A stretch of DNA of 64,000 bases from Mycolicibacterium sp. HK-90 (GTDB lineage Bacteria > Actinomycetota > Actinomycetes > Mycobacteriales > Mycobacteriaceae), in NCBI RefSeq assembly GCF_030486405.1, contig NZ_CP129613.1:1612001-1676000 (forward strand). Reading direction: 5' to 3'. The translations under genes were made by a program, and so were the position numbers. Shown here one piece after another: positions 9,907 through 17,843 of the stretch. The notes beneath the pieces are model-generated. The model did not search any database, had not been told where the DNA came from, and saw only the letters and a program-made list of their open reading frames with translations. Within the stretch, counting starts at the first letter, position 1. Each line of letters begins with the position of its first letter.

Positions 9907-11519
9907 CGCCCTGTCTTCTGCAACACGAGAAGGTTTCTGACCAGATTCTCCACGTCGGGTGTCCCGAGTCCGGTCGCCATGTCGTAGCCGGGCCCGGCAT
10001 CGGCCACCGCGTTACCCCCGAGGGTCACGTCCCGAAACGCCGGGAACTGCGCACCCTGGGCGATCCGGTAGAGCTGCGGGTTGAGATCGCCGATCAGCCG
10101 GCCGCCGTTGTCGATCAGGTACTGGTTCATCACCGCCGTCAGGCCGGCCCAGATCGGCGCCGACTGCGATGTGCCGCCACCGACGAGGTTCTTCTGGTTG
10201 AACACGATCCGGACTCCGGTGAAGGGATCGGCCACCGCCGCGACGTCCGGGGTCAACCGGCGCCCGGCAGCGTCGTCGGAGGCGTCCGGACTGGACACCG
10301 CGCGTTGCCATTCCGGGCGATCGAACAACGCGGAGACACCGCCGCCGGTGCCCAGCGACAGCGGTACGTCGAACCAGGTCTGCTCACCCAGCCAGCGGCC
10401 GTCGGAGGTGGTGGACAGCGTGGTCCCGCCGACGTCGGTCATCTCGGGCAGGGAGGCGACCGAGTCCAGGCCGATGTCGTCGGGGCCCGGGGGTGACGAC
10501 CAGTTCTGTCCCCCTTTGCATTCCAGGCCGGCGAGATCGCCGCTGGCATTGAAGGCGGTGGTGCCCCGGGTGTGGGCGTTGGCCAAGGCCGAGCGCACCG
10601 GGGCCAGATCGGCTGCGGTGAGCAGCTTGTCGCAGCCCCAGCCGATCGAGAAACTCCACACCGCGCCGGGGAACTGCCGATCCGCGGATTCGAGCATCTG
10701 CCCGATCTTCTCGTAGGCGCCGTCGCCCTCGACCGTGGGCCGCGCGTTGATCACCACCTTGCGCGCGTCCGGCGCAATGGCATGTGCGACTTCGAGATCC
10801 ATCGTGGTCTCGCCACGCGGTTCGCCCGGTTGCCCACCGATCAGCACAGGTTTGAGCGGCGGGAGGTTCCACAGCGTGGTGAAGCTGTCGAGGTCGGCCT
10901 GGTCATACCCGTCGAACGAGAAGATCACGATCGTGGTGCCCTTGCCGGTGTAGCCCCGGGCAGCCAGTCCGGCGGCGTTGTAGGTGCTGAGCAATGCCGC
11001 CGGGGTCAGGCCCTGATCCGGCACGTCCAACGGAAAGAACGACGGCCGCGACATTTTGTGCGGGGTGTAGCCGAGGATCCGGCCGAGTTCGGCGACCTGG
11101 TTCTTCAGCGGCCCGGGCACTTTCGGCTGATGGGGTGAGGCGTAGAACACCTGGCCCTGTCGGCCGCGATAGTCGTGGATGCTGACATCGAAGGCCTCCG
11201 CGACGTTCTCGGGAGCGCCTTCGACGATCGCCCAGGACTGGCCGGGCCGCCACCGCACCGACAGATCCCGGGCGTGGGCCCAGTGCATCAACGTGTCCGG
11301 CCGGGCGGATGGCTCCGGTGCCGGCCGCAGTGTCATGGTGAGTTGCACCGGCCCCCGGTGTGCCGGGCCGAGATCGGTCGATGCACCCAGCAACGATGCG
11401 TATGGCCCGTCGATCGTGGCCGACGTATCAGGTACCGGCGCGTCCCGAAGGTCCGATGCCAGCACCAGCACGCCGGCCATGATCAGACCGAGCAGCCAGT
11501 GACGGGTCACTGTGCGCAA
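9903..11519 (-). CDS. S53 (sedolisin/kumamolisin-like) serine-carboxyl protease, secreted
   Basis: 538 aa with an N-terminal signal or anchor sequence (HWLLGLIMAGVLVLA), a pro-kumamolisin activation domain (about 50-155) and an S53 catalytic domain. The triad is visible: Glu237 and Asp241 in GETTMDLE (the ExxxD spacing of sedolisins) and Ser451 in GGTSQSAP; Asp328 in NASGDL matches the oxyanion-hole Asp. A C-terminal DVT...GPGYDMATGLGTP stretch corresponds to the Ca2+ site. It should act outside the membrane after autoprocessing, optimally at low pH by analogy with the family. It begins a coupled operon with two membrane proteins, which might localise or regulate it. Confidence 0.92.
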   Translation of the reverse strand: MRTVTRHWLLGLIMAGVLVLASDLRDAPVPDTSATIDGPYASLLGASTDLGPAHRGPVQLTMTLRPAPEPSARPDTLMHWAHARDLSVRWRPGQSWAIVEGAPENVAEAFDVSIHDYRGRQGQVFYASPHQPKVPGPLKNQVAELGRILGYTPHKMSRPSFFPLDVPDQGLTPAALLSTYNAAGLAARGYTGKGTTIVIFSFDGYDQADLDSFTTLWNLPPLKPVLIGGQPGEPRGETTMDLEVAHAIAPDARKVVINARPTVEGDGAYEKIGQMLESADRQFPGAVWSFSIGWGCDKLLTAADLAPVRSALANAHTRGTTAFNASGDLAGLECKGGQNWSSPPGPDDIGLDSVASLPEMTDVGGTTLSTTSDGRWLGEQTWFDVPLSLGTGGGVSALFDRPEWQRAVSSPDASDDAAGRRLTPDVAAVADPFTGVRIVFNQKNLVGGGTSQSAPIWAGLTAVMNQYLIDNGGRLIGDLNPQLYRIAQGAQFPAFRDVTLGGNAVADAGPGYDMATGLGTPDVENLVRNLLVLQKTGR

Positions 11520-11546
11520 AGCCGCGTACCCCGCGACTCTGCGTGT

Positions 11547-11831
11547 TTAGTTGTCGCCGGGAGGCGCGGTGGGTGCCGGGGGAGCGATCACCTGAGGCGA
11601 GAACGGATTCGGGCCGTTGGGATCGATGCGCGGCGCCTTCTCGGTCGGCTCGACCGGCGGAGCGGGGGTGGCCGGCGGGGCGGTGGTGGTGGTCGTCGTC
11701 GTGGTCGGCGTGGTGGTCTCGGGACCCTTCTCTTCCTCGGTACCGCACGCTGCGGTGAACGAGATCATCCCGATGACTGCCGCACCGCCTGCGATGACGG
11801 TGAGCCGACGAGTCAACTGCCCTGACTTCAT
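11547..11831 (-). CDS. small Pro/Thr-rich lipoprotein
   Basis: 94 aa starting MKSGQLTRRL. The signal peptide ends in a lipobox-like TAAC, so Cys29 would be lipidated and the protein anchored outside the membrane. The mature part is low-complexity: an acidic EEEK patch, a run of threonines, then PAPP/PTAPP repeats, consistent with a flexible wall-spanning linker. No domain recognised. The ATG at 11831 is chosen because the longer frame upstream lacks a signal peptide. The 293-nt gap to imuA' on the other side holds its promoter and the SOS box. Confidence 0.75.
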   Translation of the reverse strand: MKSGQLTRRLTVIAGGAAVIGMISFTAACGTEEEKGPETTTPTTTTTTTTAPPATPAPPVEPTEKAPRIDPNGPNPFSPQVIAPPAPTAPPGDN

Positions 11832-12072
11832 GATGCGTGTCCTCACTGTCCCCCGGGTTGTTACAGAGCTGGCCTTCGGTGAATCACTGTGGATTCCCAC
11901 TACCTGCAACGCAATCGTGGCCCAGCCCCATCCCGAAGCGGGTTCTGGTGAACCGAACTCTAACCGAAGGTCAGCGCGGTCGCAGGTCCATTGTTTCCGG
12001 CCCTGATGCCCCGGACCGGGCGGCGCCGGGCGCAGCTTGACGCTGTCGGGGGGTGGGTGTTTACTCGAGCAA

Positions 12073-12088
12073 TCGAACATATATTCGA
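12073..12088 (+). promoter_or_regulatory. LexA SOS box upstream of imuA'-imuB
   Basis: TCGAACATATATTCGA matches the mycobacterial SOS consensus TCGAAC-N4-GTTCGA except for A instead of G at the first base of the right half. It lies 37 nt before the imuA' start, so LexA should repress the operon until DNA damage. Confidence 0.85.
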
Positions 12089-12124
12089 AAATGCTGGTGT
12101 ACGGATGGTGCGGGAGGTGTTGTT

Positions 12125-12832
12125 GTGACTGCTGCGGCGGAGCTTGATTTACGCCTGCTTACCCGCTCTGAACAGGTGGAACATCTCCGGCGCAAGATCG
12201 CGTCGGTGTCGGGGAAGGTCGGCCAGGCGCATCGCGGGGCCCCCCGTGCAGCGGCGGTGGTGCCGGCTCCGGAATATTTGCTGACGCCCGCTGAAACCCT
12301 GGTTGAGGCGTTGCCCGAGGGCCTGCCGACGACGCTGCCGCGGGGGTCCGTCGCGGTGGCTTCCGGCGCCCGGTCGCTGTCGCTGGGTATGGTGGCGGCG
12401 GTCACGGCCGCGGGCGGGCATGCGGTGATCATCGGCCAGCCCGATGTGGGCCTGCTGGCCGCGGTGGAGATGGGTGCCGATCTGAGCCGGCTCGCGGTGA
12501 TCCCCGACCCGGGGGCCGATCCCGTCGAGGTGGCCGCGGTGCTGATGGACGGGATGGATCTGGTGGTGCTCGGGTTGGGCGGGCGTTCGGTGCCGCCGAG
12601 CCGGGCCCGGGTGATGGTGGCGCGGGCCAGGCAGAAAGGCTGCACCCTTTTGGTCACCGACGGTGACTGGCAGGGTGCCTCGGCCCGGCTGGAGGCCCGG
12701 GTATCGGGCTATGAGGTGGCAGGCGCCGGGCAGGACACCCCGACGCCCGGGCGCGGCCGGATCAGCCGGGTCCGGCTGGCCATGCGCGCCCGGGGCCGGG
12801 CGCTCGGATCATCTTGTGCGGCAGGCGGTTAG
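12125..12832 (+). CDS. imuA': ImuA' mutasome accessory protein
   Basis: 235 aa, RecA-fold-related partner of ImuB and DnaE2 in damage-induced mutagenesis. It begins [12 protein letters not shown] and contains a long N-terminal helix for partner contacts, then [19 protein letters not shown] in place of a Walker-like loop, and an Arg-rich C-terminal tail. It lacks a convincing P-loop, as known for the mycobacterial protein. GTG 12125 is used because GGGAGG lies about 8 nt upstream and the SOS box sits before it. imuB follows 3 nt after the stop, so the pair forms one transcript. Confidence 0.9.
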   Translation: MTAAAELDLRLLTRSEQVEHLRRKIASVSGKVGQAHRGAPRAAAVVPAPEYLLTPAETLVEALPEGLPTTLPRGSVAVASGARSLSLGMVAAVTAAGGHAVIIGQPDVGLLAAVEMGADLSRLAVIPDPGADPVEVAAVLMDGMDLVVLGLGGRSVPPSRARVMVARARQKGCTLLVTDGDWQGASARLEARVSGYEVAGAGQDTPTPGRGRISRVRLAMRARGRALGSSCAAGG

Positions 12833-12835
12833 CAC

Positions 12836-14422
12836 GTGCCCGCCGAATCCAGGGTGCTGGCTCTCTGGTGTATGGACTGGCCGGCGGTGGCCGCGGCGAC
12901 GGCCGCAGGTCTGACATCGACGGTGCCGGTTGCGGTCACCCTGGCCAACCGGGTGATCGCCTGCTCGGCCTCGGCGCGTGCGGCCGGTGTCCGGCGCGGC
13001 CTGCGCCGGCGCGAGGCGCAGGCCCGGTGCCCGCAACTGCATGTCGTCACCGCCGACCCGGCCAGGGACGCCCGGCATTTCGAGAACGTGACACTGGCCG
13101 TGGATGATCTGGTGCCGCGCGCCGAGGTGCTGCGGCCGGGCCTGCTGGTGCTCTCGGTGCGCGGCGCGGCCCGCTACTTCGGGTCCGAACCTGCTGCGGC
13201 CGAAAGATTGGTCGACGCCGTCGCCGCGGCGGGGGCGGAATGCCAGGTCGGTATCGCCGATCAGCTCTCCACCGCGGTCTTCGCCGCTCGGGCGGGTTGC
13301 ATCGTCGAACCCGGAAACGATGCGCCGTTCCTGTCGGGGTTGTCGATCCGGCAGTTGGCCACCGAACCAGCGCTGGCCGCTCCCGGACGGGAGGACCTGG
13401 CGGACCTGTTGTGGCGGATGGGGATCCGGACCCTGGGGCAGTTCGCGGAGCTGTCCCGCACCGATGTCGCGTCCAGGTTCGGGACCGACGCGGTGTCGGC
13501 GCACCGGTTCGCTTGCGGGGAGCCGGACCGGGGCCCCTCCGGGCGGGATCCGGTCGCCGAACTCGATGCGGTGATGAACTGTGACCCACCGATCGAGCGG
13601 GTGGATGCCGCGGCCTTCGCGGGGCGGTCACTGGCCAGTGACCTGCATCGGTATCTGGAAGGTGCCGGGGTGGGCTGTACCCGGTTGGCCATCCACGCCG
13701 TCACCGCCAATGGTGAAGAGCTGGAACGGGTCTGGCGATGTGCTGAACCGTTGACCGAGGATGCCACCGCCGATCGGGTGCGTTGGCAGCTGGACGGCTG
13801 GCTGAACCGCCGCACCTCCGAACGGCCCACCGCACCGGTGACGACGCTGCGCCTACGGCCGGTGGAGGTGGTCTCGGCGGCGGCGCTGCAGCTGCCGTTG
13901 TGGGGTGGCATCGGCGAGGAGGACCGGTTGCGGGCCCGGCGGGCGCTGCTGCGGGTTCAGGGCCTGCTCGGCCCGGAGGCGGTGCAGGTGCCGGTGCTCA
14001 GTGGTGGGCGTGGGCCGGCCGAGCGCATCACTTTCACGCCACTGGGGGATGAGCCGGTGCCGCGGGCCGATCCGCGCCAACCCTGGCCGGGGCAACTGCC
14101 CGAGCCCTCACCGACCGTCCTCCTCGACGACCCGGTGGAACTGCTTGATGCGCAGGGAAATCCGGTCCGGGTCACCAGCCGTGGGTTGTTCTCCACCGAT
14201 CCCGCACGGCTGGCCGGTGCGGGCCGGCGGGACGGCAGGCTGCGGTGGTGGGCGGGGCCGTGGCCGGTCGACGAGCGCTGGTGGGATCCGGAGAACCGGG
14301 GCGCCGGGCGCACCGCACGGGTCCAGGTACTGCTGGGGGATGGGGGCAGGGACGACGACGATCTGGCTCTGCTGCTGTGTTATCGGCAGCGCCGGTGGTA
14401 TCTGGAGGGCGCCTATGAATGA
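12836..14422 (+). CDS. imuB: ImuB, catalytically inactive Y-family polymerase homologue (mutasome hub)
   Basis: 528 aa. The Y-family fold is recognisable (N-terminal WCMDWPAVAAA, a DDLVPRAEVL palm strand, helix-hairpin-helix region around DLLWRMGIRTLGQF), but the acidic metal ligands of active DinB-type enzymes are missing from the SVRGAARYFG segment. The C-terminal half carries QLPLWG, the beta-clamp-binding motif identified in M. tuberculosis ImuB, and an Arg/Asp-rich tail expected to bind ImuA' and DnaE2. ImuB connects the error-prone DnaE2 polymerase to the sliding clamp. GTG start 3 nt after imuA'. No gene is seen between its stop and 14540. Confidence 0.93.
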   Translation: MPAESRVLALWCMDWPAVAAATAAGLTSTVPVAVTLANRVIACSASARAAGVRRGLRRREAQARCPQLHVVTADPARDARHFENVTLAVDDLVPRAEVLRPGLLVLSVRGAARYFGSEPAAAERLVDAVAAAGAECQVGIADQLSTAVFAARAGCIVEPGNDAPFLSGLSIRQLATEPALAAPGREDLADLLWRMGIRTLGQFAELSRTDVASRFGTDAVSAHRFACGEPDRGPSGRDPVAELDAVMNCDPPIERVDAAAFAGRSLASDLHRYLEGAGVGCTRLAIHAVTANGEELERVWRCAEPLTEDATADRVRWQLDGWLNRRTSERPTAPVTTLRLRPVEVVSAAALQLPLWGGIGEEDRLRARRALLRVQGLLGPEAVQVPVLSGGRGPAERITFTPLGDEPVPRADPRQPWPGQLPEPSPTVLLDDPVELLDAQGNPVRVTSRGLFSTDPARLAGAGRRDGRLRWWAGPWPVDERWWDPENRGAGRTARVQVLLGDGGRDDDDLALLLCYRQRRWYLEGAYE

Positions 14423-14539
14423 TGCCATCTGAACAGCGCCGCCGAACGTGAAGAAGATGACGAGATTTCGCCGGATCTCGCCAACTTGTTCACGTTGGGC
14501 TTGGTGGCCTTGGCCAGGCGAGGATCAGCCCAGCCGAGA

Positions 14540-15574
14540 TCAACCCAGGCGTTGCGCGAAAGCTCCGACGCGGCTGATGAACCGGTCGAAGAACGCCACC
14601 GGGTCGACCTCCGTGCCGATGAGGGCATTGGGCGGCCGGCCCCAGTGCCCGCGCCAGTCCGCCACCGTCATGCCGCGGGTCAGGGTTCCGCTCAGCTCGA
14701 CATCGACCGTGGTTTCCCGGTAGCTCACCAGCTCGGGGTCGAGTGCCACCGCGGCGGCCAGAGGGTCGTGCAGGTGGGCCAAATACCCGTCGTCGGTGTC
14801 GAAGTGGAACTCGAAGTAGAACCGCATGGCGTCTTCGAGCACGCGGACCAACGGGTTGTCCGCCGTCGACCGGGTGCCCCGCTCGTCGAGCACGCTCATC
14901 GGCGCCGACGGTGAACCGGCCGCGGCCGCGAGCCGGTTCAGCAGCGCAGGCGTCATCGCGACGTTCTCGGTGAGGTTGAGGCCCAGCACGATTGGCACAT
15001 GTGTCGCCTCGTCCAGCCCCCAGGCGGCGTTCCAGCCGCCGAACACCTCGGCGGCGGACTCTGGGTCCACACTGACGTTCCACTCCGACACCGGCGTGGT
15101 GTTGCCGCGGTAGTCGAATGCCCCACCCATGATCACCAGGCGGCGCAGCAGCTTGGGCAGGGTGGGCTCGGCGCGCATGGCCAGCGCCAGGTTGGTCAGC
15201 GGGCCGACGGCCAGTCCGATCAATTCCCCCGGGTGCGCGCGGGCAGCCCGCACCCAGGCTTCGGCGGCGTCATGCGCGGTGAGCAGCCGGTCGGTCTCCG
15301 GTAGCTGCGCGTATCCCAACCCCTGCGGTCCGTGGGTGTCCTCGGCGGTGCGAAGCGGTGCACACAACGGTTGCTCGGCTCCCTTGGACACCGGGATCCC
15401 GGTCACCCCACACAGTTCCAACAGTCCCAGGTTGTTGGCGCAAACCTGTTGCACCGGAACATTTCCCGCAGTCGAGGCGATGCCGACCAACTCGGCTTCG
15501 GGGCTGGCCAGCAGATATGCCAATGCCATGGCGTCGTCGACTCCGGTATCCACGTCGGCGAATACAGGCATCAT
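14540..15574 (-). CDS. iunH: inosine-uridine-preferring nucleoside hydrolase
   Basis: Hydrolyses the N-glycosidic bond of ribonucleosides for purine/pyrimidine salvage. The calcium-binding N-terminal motif DVDTGVDDAMAL (DxDxxxDD) is intact, with VGPLTNLALA and MGGAFDYRGN further on and a C-terminal HLHDPLA segment holding the conserved His-Asp. From MMPVFADVD the protein has 344 aa, slightly over family size. The start is uncertain: a GTG at 15634 overlaps the exporter stop (GTGA), which would add 20 residues with no family equivalent. The neighbour imuB on the other side repeats the M. tuberculosis order Rv3393-Rv3394c-Rv3395c. Confidence 0.9.
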   Translation of the reverse strand: MMPVFADVDTGVDDAMALAYLLASPEAELVGIASTAGNVPVQQVCANNLGLLELCGVTGIPVSKGAEQPLCAPLRTAEDTHGPQGLGYAQLPETDRLLTAHDAAEAWVRAARAHPGELIGLAVGPLTNLALAMRAEPTLPKLLRRLVIMGGAFDYRGNTTPVSEWNVSVDPESAAEVFGGWNAAWGLDEATHVPIVLGLNLTENVAMTPALLNRLAAAAGSPSAPMSVLDERGTRSTADNPLVRVLEDAMRFYFEFHFDTDDGYLAHLHDPLAAAVALDPELVSYRETTVDVELSGTLTRGMTVADWRGHWGRPPNALIGTEVDPVAFFDRFISRVGAFAQRLG

Positions 15575-15630
15575 CGATTCGCCGCTCGGCGACGGTGGCG
15601 TCACCCGGCCAACCTTAAGGGCGGGTGGGC

Positions 15631-15948
15631 TCACTGCTCAACAAAACGCAGGCCGACCAGGCCCACCACGATCAGTGCGATGAACGTCATCCGCAGCGGT
15701 GTCAGCGCATCGCTGAACAGCACCACGCCCGCAATGGTGACCCCGACCGCCCCGATTCCGGCCCACACCGCATACGCCGTGCCCACCGGCAGGTGTTTGA
15801 CCACCAGCGCCAGGATCACGAAGCTGGCCACCGCGGCGACCACGCACACCACGCTCGGCCACAGCCGGGTGAAGCCCTCGGACTGTTTGATCGCCAGCGC
15901 CCAGACGATCTCCAGCAGTCCGGCGAAGACCAGCAGAACCCACGACAT
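15631..15948 (-). CDS. SMR-family small multidrug/guanidinium exporter (Gdx/SugE type)
   Basis: 105 aa with four transmembrane helices, the normal size of an SMR monomer that works as an antiparallel dimer and exchanges substrate for protons. Glu13 in LLEIVWALAIKQSEGFT is the essential membrane carboxylate, and the W-A-x-x-x-K-x-S-x-G-F-T pattern matches the Gdx/SugE branch rather than EmrE-like drug pumps, so guanidinium-type substrates are likely. GGAGG precedes the ATG. The following iunH gene may be translationally coupled. Confidence 0.88.
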   Translation of the reverse strand: MSWVLLVFAGLLEIVWALAIKQSEGFTRLWPSVVCVVAAVASFVILALVVKHLPVGTAYAVWAGIGAVGVTIAGVVLFSDALTPLRMTFIALIVVGLVGLRFVEQ

Positions 15949-15964
15949 CGTCGCCTCCGGGTCG

Positions 15965-16702
15965 TCAGGCGTTGTATCCGCCGTCGACGGTCAAGGTGGT
16001 GCCGTTGACGTACTGGCCATCCGGGCCGGCGAGATAGGCGACCGCCGCGGCGATCTCACTGGCCTGCCCGTAGCGGCCGAGCGGGATGTTGGGCAGATCG
16101 GCGGCGGCCTCCGGACTGTCGGCCGGATTCATCTCGGTGTCGGTGTTGCCCGGTTGCACCACGTTGGCGGTGATACCGCGGGGTCCGAGGTCGCGAGCCA
16201 GTCCGCGTGCCATGCCGGCCACCGCGGCTTTTGTCGCCGAGTACAGCGTGATCCCGGGGAACGGCACGTGATCGGCCAGGTTGCTGCCGATCGTGATGAT
16301 CCGGCCGCCCTCGCCCATCACCGCCGCTGCGGCCTGGCTGAACAGGAACGGTGCGCGGATGTGCAGATCGATGGCCTGATCGATTTCCTCGGTGCTGACC
16401 TGATCGAGTGGGCCGTTCGGGAAGACGCCGGCGTTGTTCACCAGGATGTCGAGGCGGCCGAACGTCGCGATCACCGCATCCACGGCTTGCCGCGCGGCGT
16501 CGGGTGCGGCGCTGTCGACCTGCAGCGCAACAGCTTTCGCTCCCGACTCGGTGATCGTATCGACCACCGAGTCGGCCCGCTGCGGCGACGAGTTGTAGGT
16601 GATCGCGACGCCGGCGCCGTCGGCGGCCAGTCGTTGCGCGATCGCGGCGCCGATTCCGCGGCTGCCTCCGGTGACCAGCGCGACTTTCGATGTCAGTGAC
16701 AT
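15965..16702 (-). CDS. SDR-family oxidoreductase
   Basis: 245-aa classical SDR: NAD(P) motif TGGSRGIG, NNAG, catalytic Ser in TIGSNLA and YSATK, and the C-terminal VNGTTLTVDGGYNA typical of FabG-like reductases. The substrate is unknown. It is divergent from a TetR gene with only 52 nt between the starts and an inverted repeat in that gap, the usual layout for a local regulator controlling the SDR and itself; the inducer may be the SDR substrate. Confidence 0.88.
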   Translation of the reverse strand: MSLTSKVALVTGGSRGIGAAIAQRLAADGAGVAITYNSSPQRADSVVDTITESGAKAVALQVDSAAPDAARQAVDAVIATFGRLDILVNNAGVFPNGPLDQVSTEEIDQAIDLHIRAPFLFSQAAAAVMGEGGRIITIGSNLADHVPFPGITLYSATKAAVAGMARGLARDLGPRGITANVVQPGNTDTEMNPADSPEAAADLPNIPLGRYGQASEIAAAVAYLAGPDGQYVNGTTLTVDGGYNA

Positions 16703-16720
16703 GCCGGAGCTCCAATCAAT

Positions 16721-16740
16721 TTTGTAATGAATACTACAAA
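16721..16740. promoter_or_regulatory. putative TetR operator between SDR and TetR genes
   Basis: TTTGTA and TACAAA form an inverted repeat with an 8-nt spacer. It is followed directly by TATAAACT, a -10-like element 6-8 nt before the TetR ATG at 16755, so the TetR transcript may be leaderless and blocked by binding here. Confidence 0.55.
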
Positions 16741-16754
16741 TATAAACTCATTCC

Positions 16755-17372
16755 ATGTCCCGTCAACCCTCAGGCCGCCGCGGCCGCCCCCGTGCGTTCG
16801 ATCGGGAAACCGCGCTGCAGGCGGCGCTGGACGTGTTCTGGGAGCGGGGTTACGAGGGCACCCGGGTCAGCGACCTGACCGCGGCGATGGGCCTCAACGC
16901 CCCGAGCCTGTACGCCACCTTCGGTTCCAAGGAGGATCTGTTCCGCGAAGCGGTCGCGTACTACAACGCGCCCGACCGCTCGCCGACCACGATCGCGCTG
17001 CAGCGTCCCGGCCCGGTTCGGGATGCCGTGGAGGCCATGCTGCGCGACAACGTCCGCGACTATGCGGACCCCTCGACCCCACCGGGATGCCTGATCGTGC
17101 TCGCCGCCATCGCCTACTCGACCGAAACCGAGGTGATGCGCGACCTGCTCAAGAACTGCCGCGACGAGGACCGCGCGCGGTTGCTGGCACGGATCCGCGG
17201 GGGCATGGCCGACGGGGAGTTGCCCGCGGATCTCGACGCGCAGCGGCTGGCCTCGTTCATGATCACGGTGCTCTACGGACTGTCCATCCAGGCCAGGGAC
17301 GGCGTTTCCGGGGCCGACATGGACGCCACGGTGGACCTGGCAATGACGGCCTGGGACAACGCTGTTGGATGA
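16755..17372 (+). CDS. TetR/AcrR-family transcriptional regulator
   Basis: 205 aa. The N-terminal helix-turn-helix (RVSDLTAAMGLNAPSLYATFGSK) follows a GRRGRPRAFDR basic arm; the C-terminal domain (PGCLIVLAAIAYS, then a dimerisation helix pair) resembles the TetR subgroup with a C-terminal domain seen in regulators of redox enzymes. Divergent from the SDR gene at 15965-16702, which it probably represses via the inverted repeat at 16721-16740. The ligand is unknown. Confidence 0.9.
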   Translation: MSRQPSGRRGRPRAFDRETALQAALDVFWERGYEGTRVSDLTAAMGLNAPSLYATFGSKEDLFREAVAYYNAPDRSPTTIALQRPGPVRDAVEAMLRDNVRDYADPSTPPGCLIVLAAIAYSTETEVMRDLLKNCRDEDRARLLARIRGGMADGELPADLDAQRLASFMITVLYGLSIQARDGVSGADMDATVDLAMTAWDNAVG

Positions 17373-17446
17373 GCGCGCCGGTCGGTTGCGGCAAGATGGT
17401 GCCGCGGGCCCCGGGCATGCCTACCCTTGGAATCGAGGAGGCAGCG

Positions 17447-17836
17447 ATGACTGGTCGAGTTGTGCATTTCGAAGTGCCGTTCAGTGACGGTGAGCGCGCC
17501 AAGAATTTCTATCGGGAGGTGTTCGGCTGGCAGGTCAACGAGTATCCCGAGATGGACTACACCGGAGTGGCGACCGGACCGGTCGCCGAGACCGGGATGC
17601 CCGCCGAACCCGGATACATCGGTGGCGGCATGTTCGAACGCAGACCGGAATACCCGAAGGGGCCGGTGATCACCATCGACGTGCCGAGCATCGACGAGGC
17701 GCTGTCGACCATCCGCTCCAAGGGCGGTGAGCAGGTCGGCGAGAAGATCGCCGTGGGCGAGATGGGATTCGCCGCCTACTTCACCGATCCCGAGGGCAAT
17801 GTGCTCGGCTTGTGGGAGAACGCAGCCCCCTCGTAA
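17447..17836 (+). CDS. VOC-family (glyoxalase-like) protein
   Basis: 129-aa single vicinal-oxygen-chelate domain pair: RVVHFEVPFSDGERAKNFYREVFGW is the first beta-alpha-beta unit with a candidate metal His, and AYFTDPEGNVLGLWE the last strand with a Glu ligand. Such proteins are lyases, isomerases or antibiotic-binding proteins; no specific reaction can be assigned. GAGGAGG precedes ATG 17447. It lies 74 nt after the TetR gene and converges on acrA1. Confidence 0.82.
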   Translation: MTGRVVHFEVPFSDGERAKNFYREVFGWQVNEYPEMDYTGVATGPVAETGMPAEPGYIGGGMFERRPEYPKGPVITIDVPSIDEALSTIRSKGGEQVGEKIAVGEMGFAAYFTDPEGNVLGLWENAAPS

Positions 17837-17843
17837 GAGCGGG

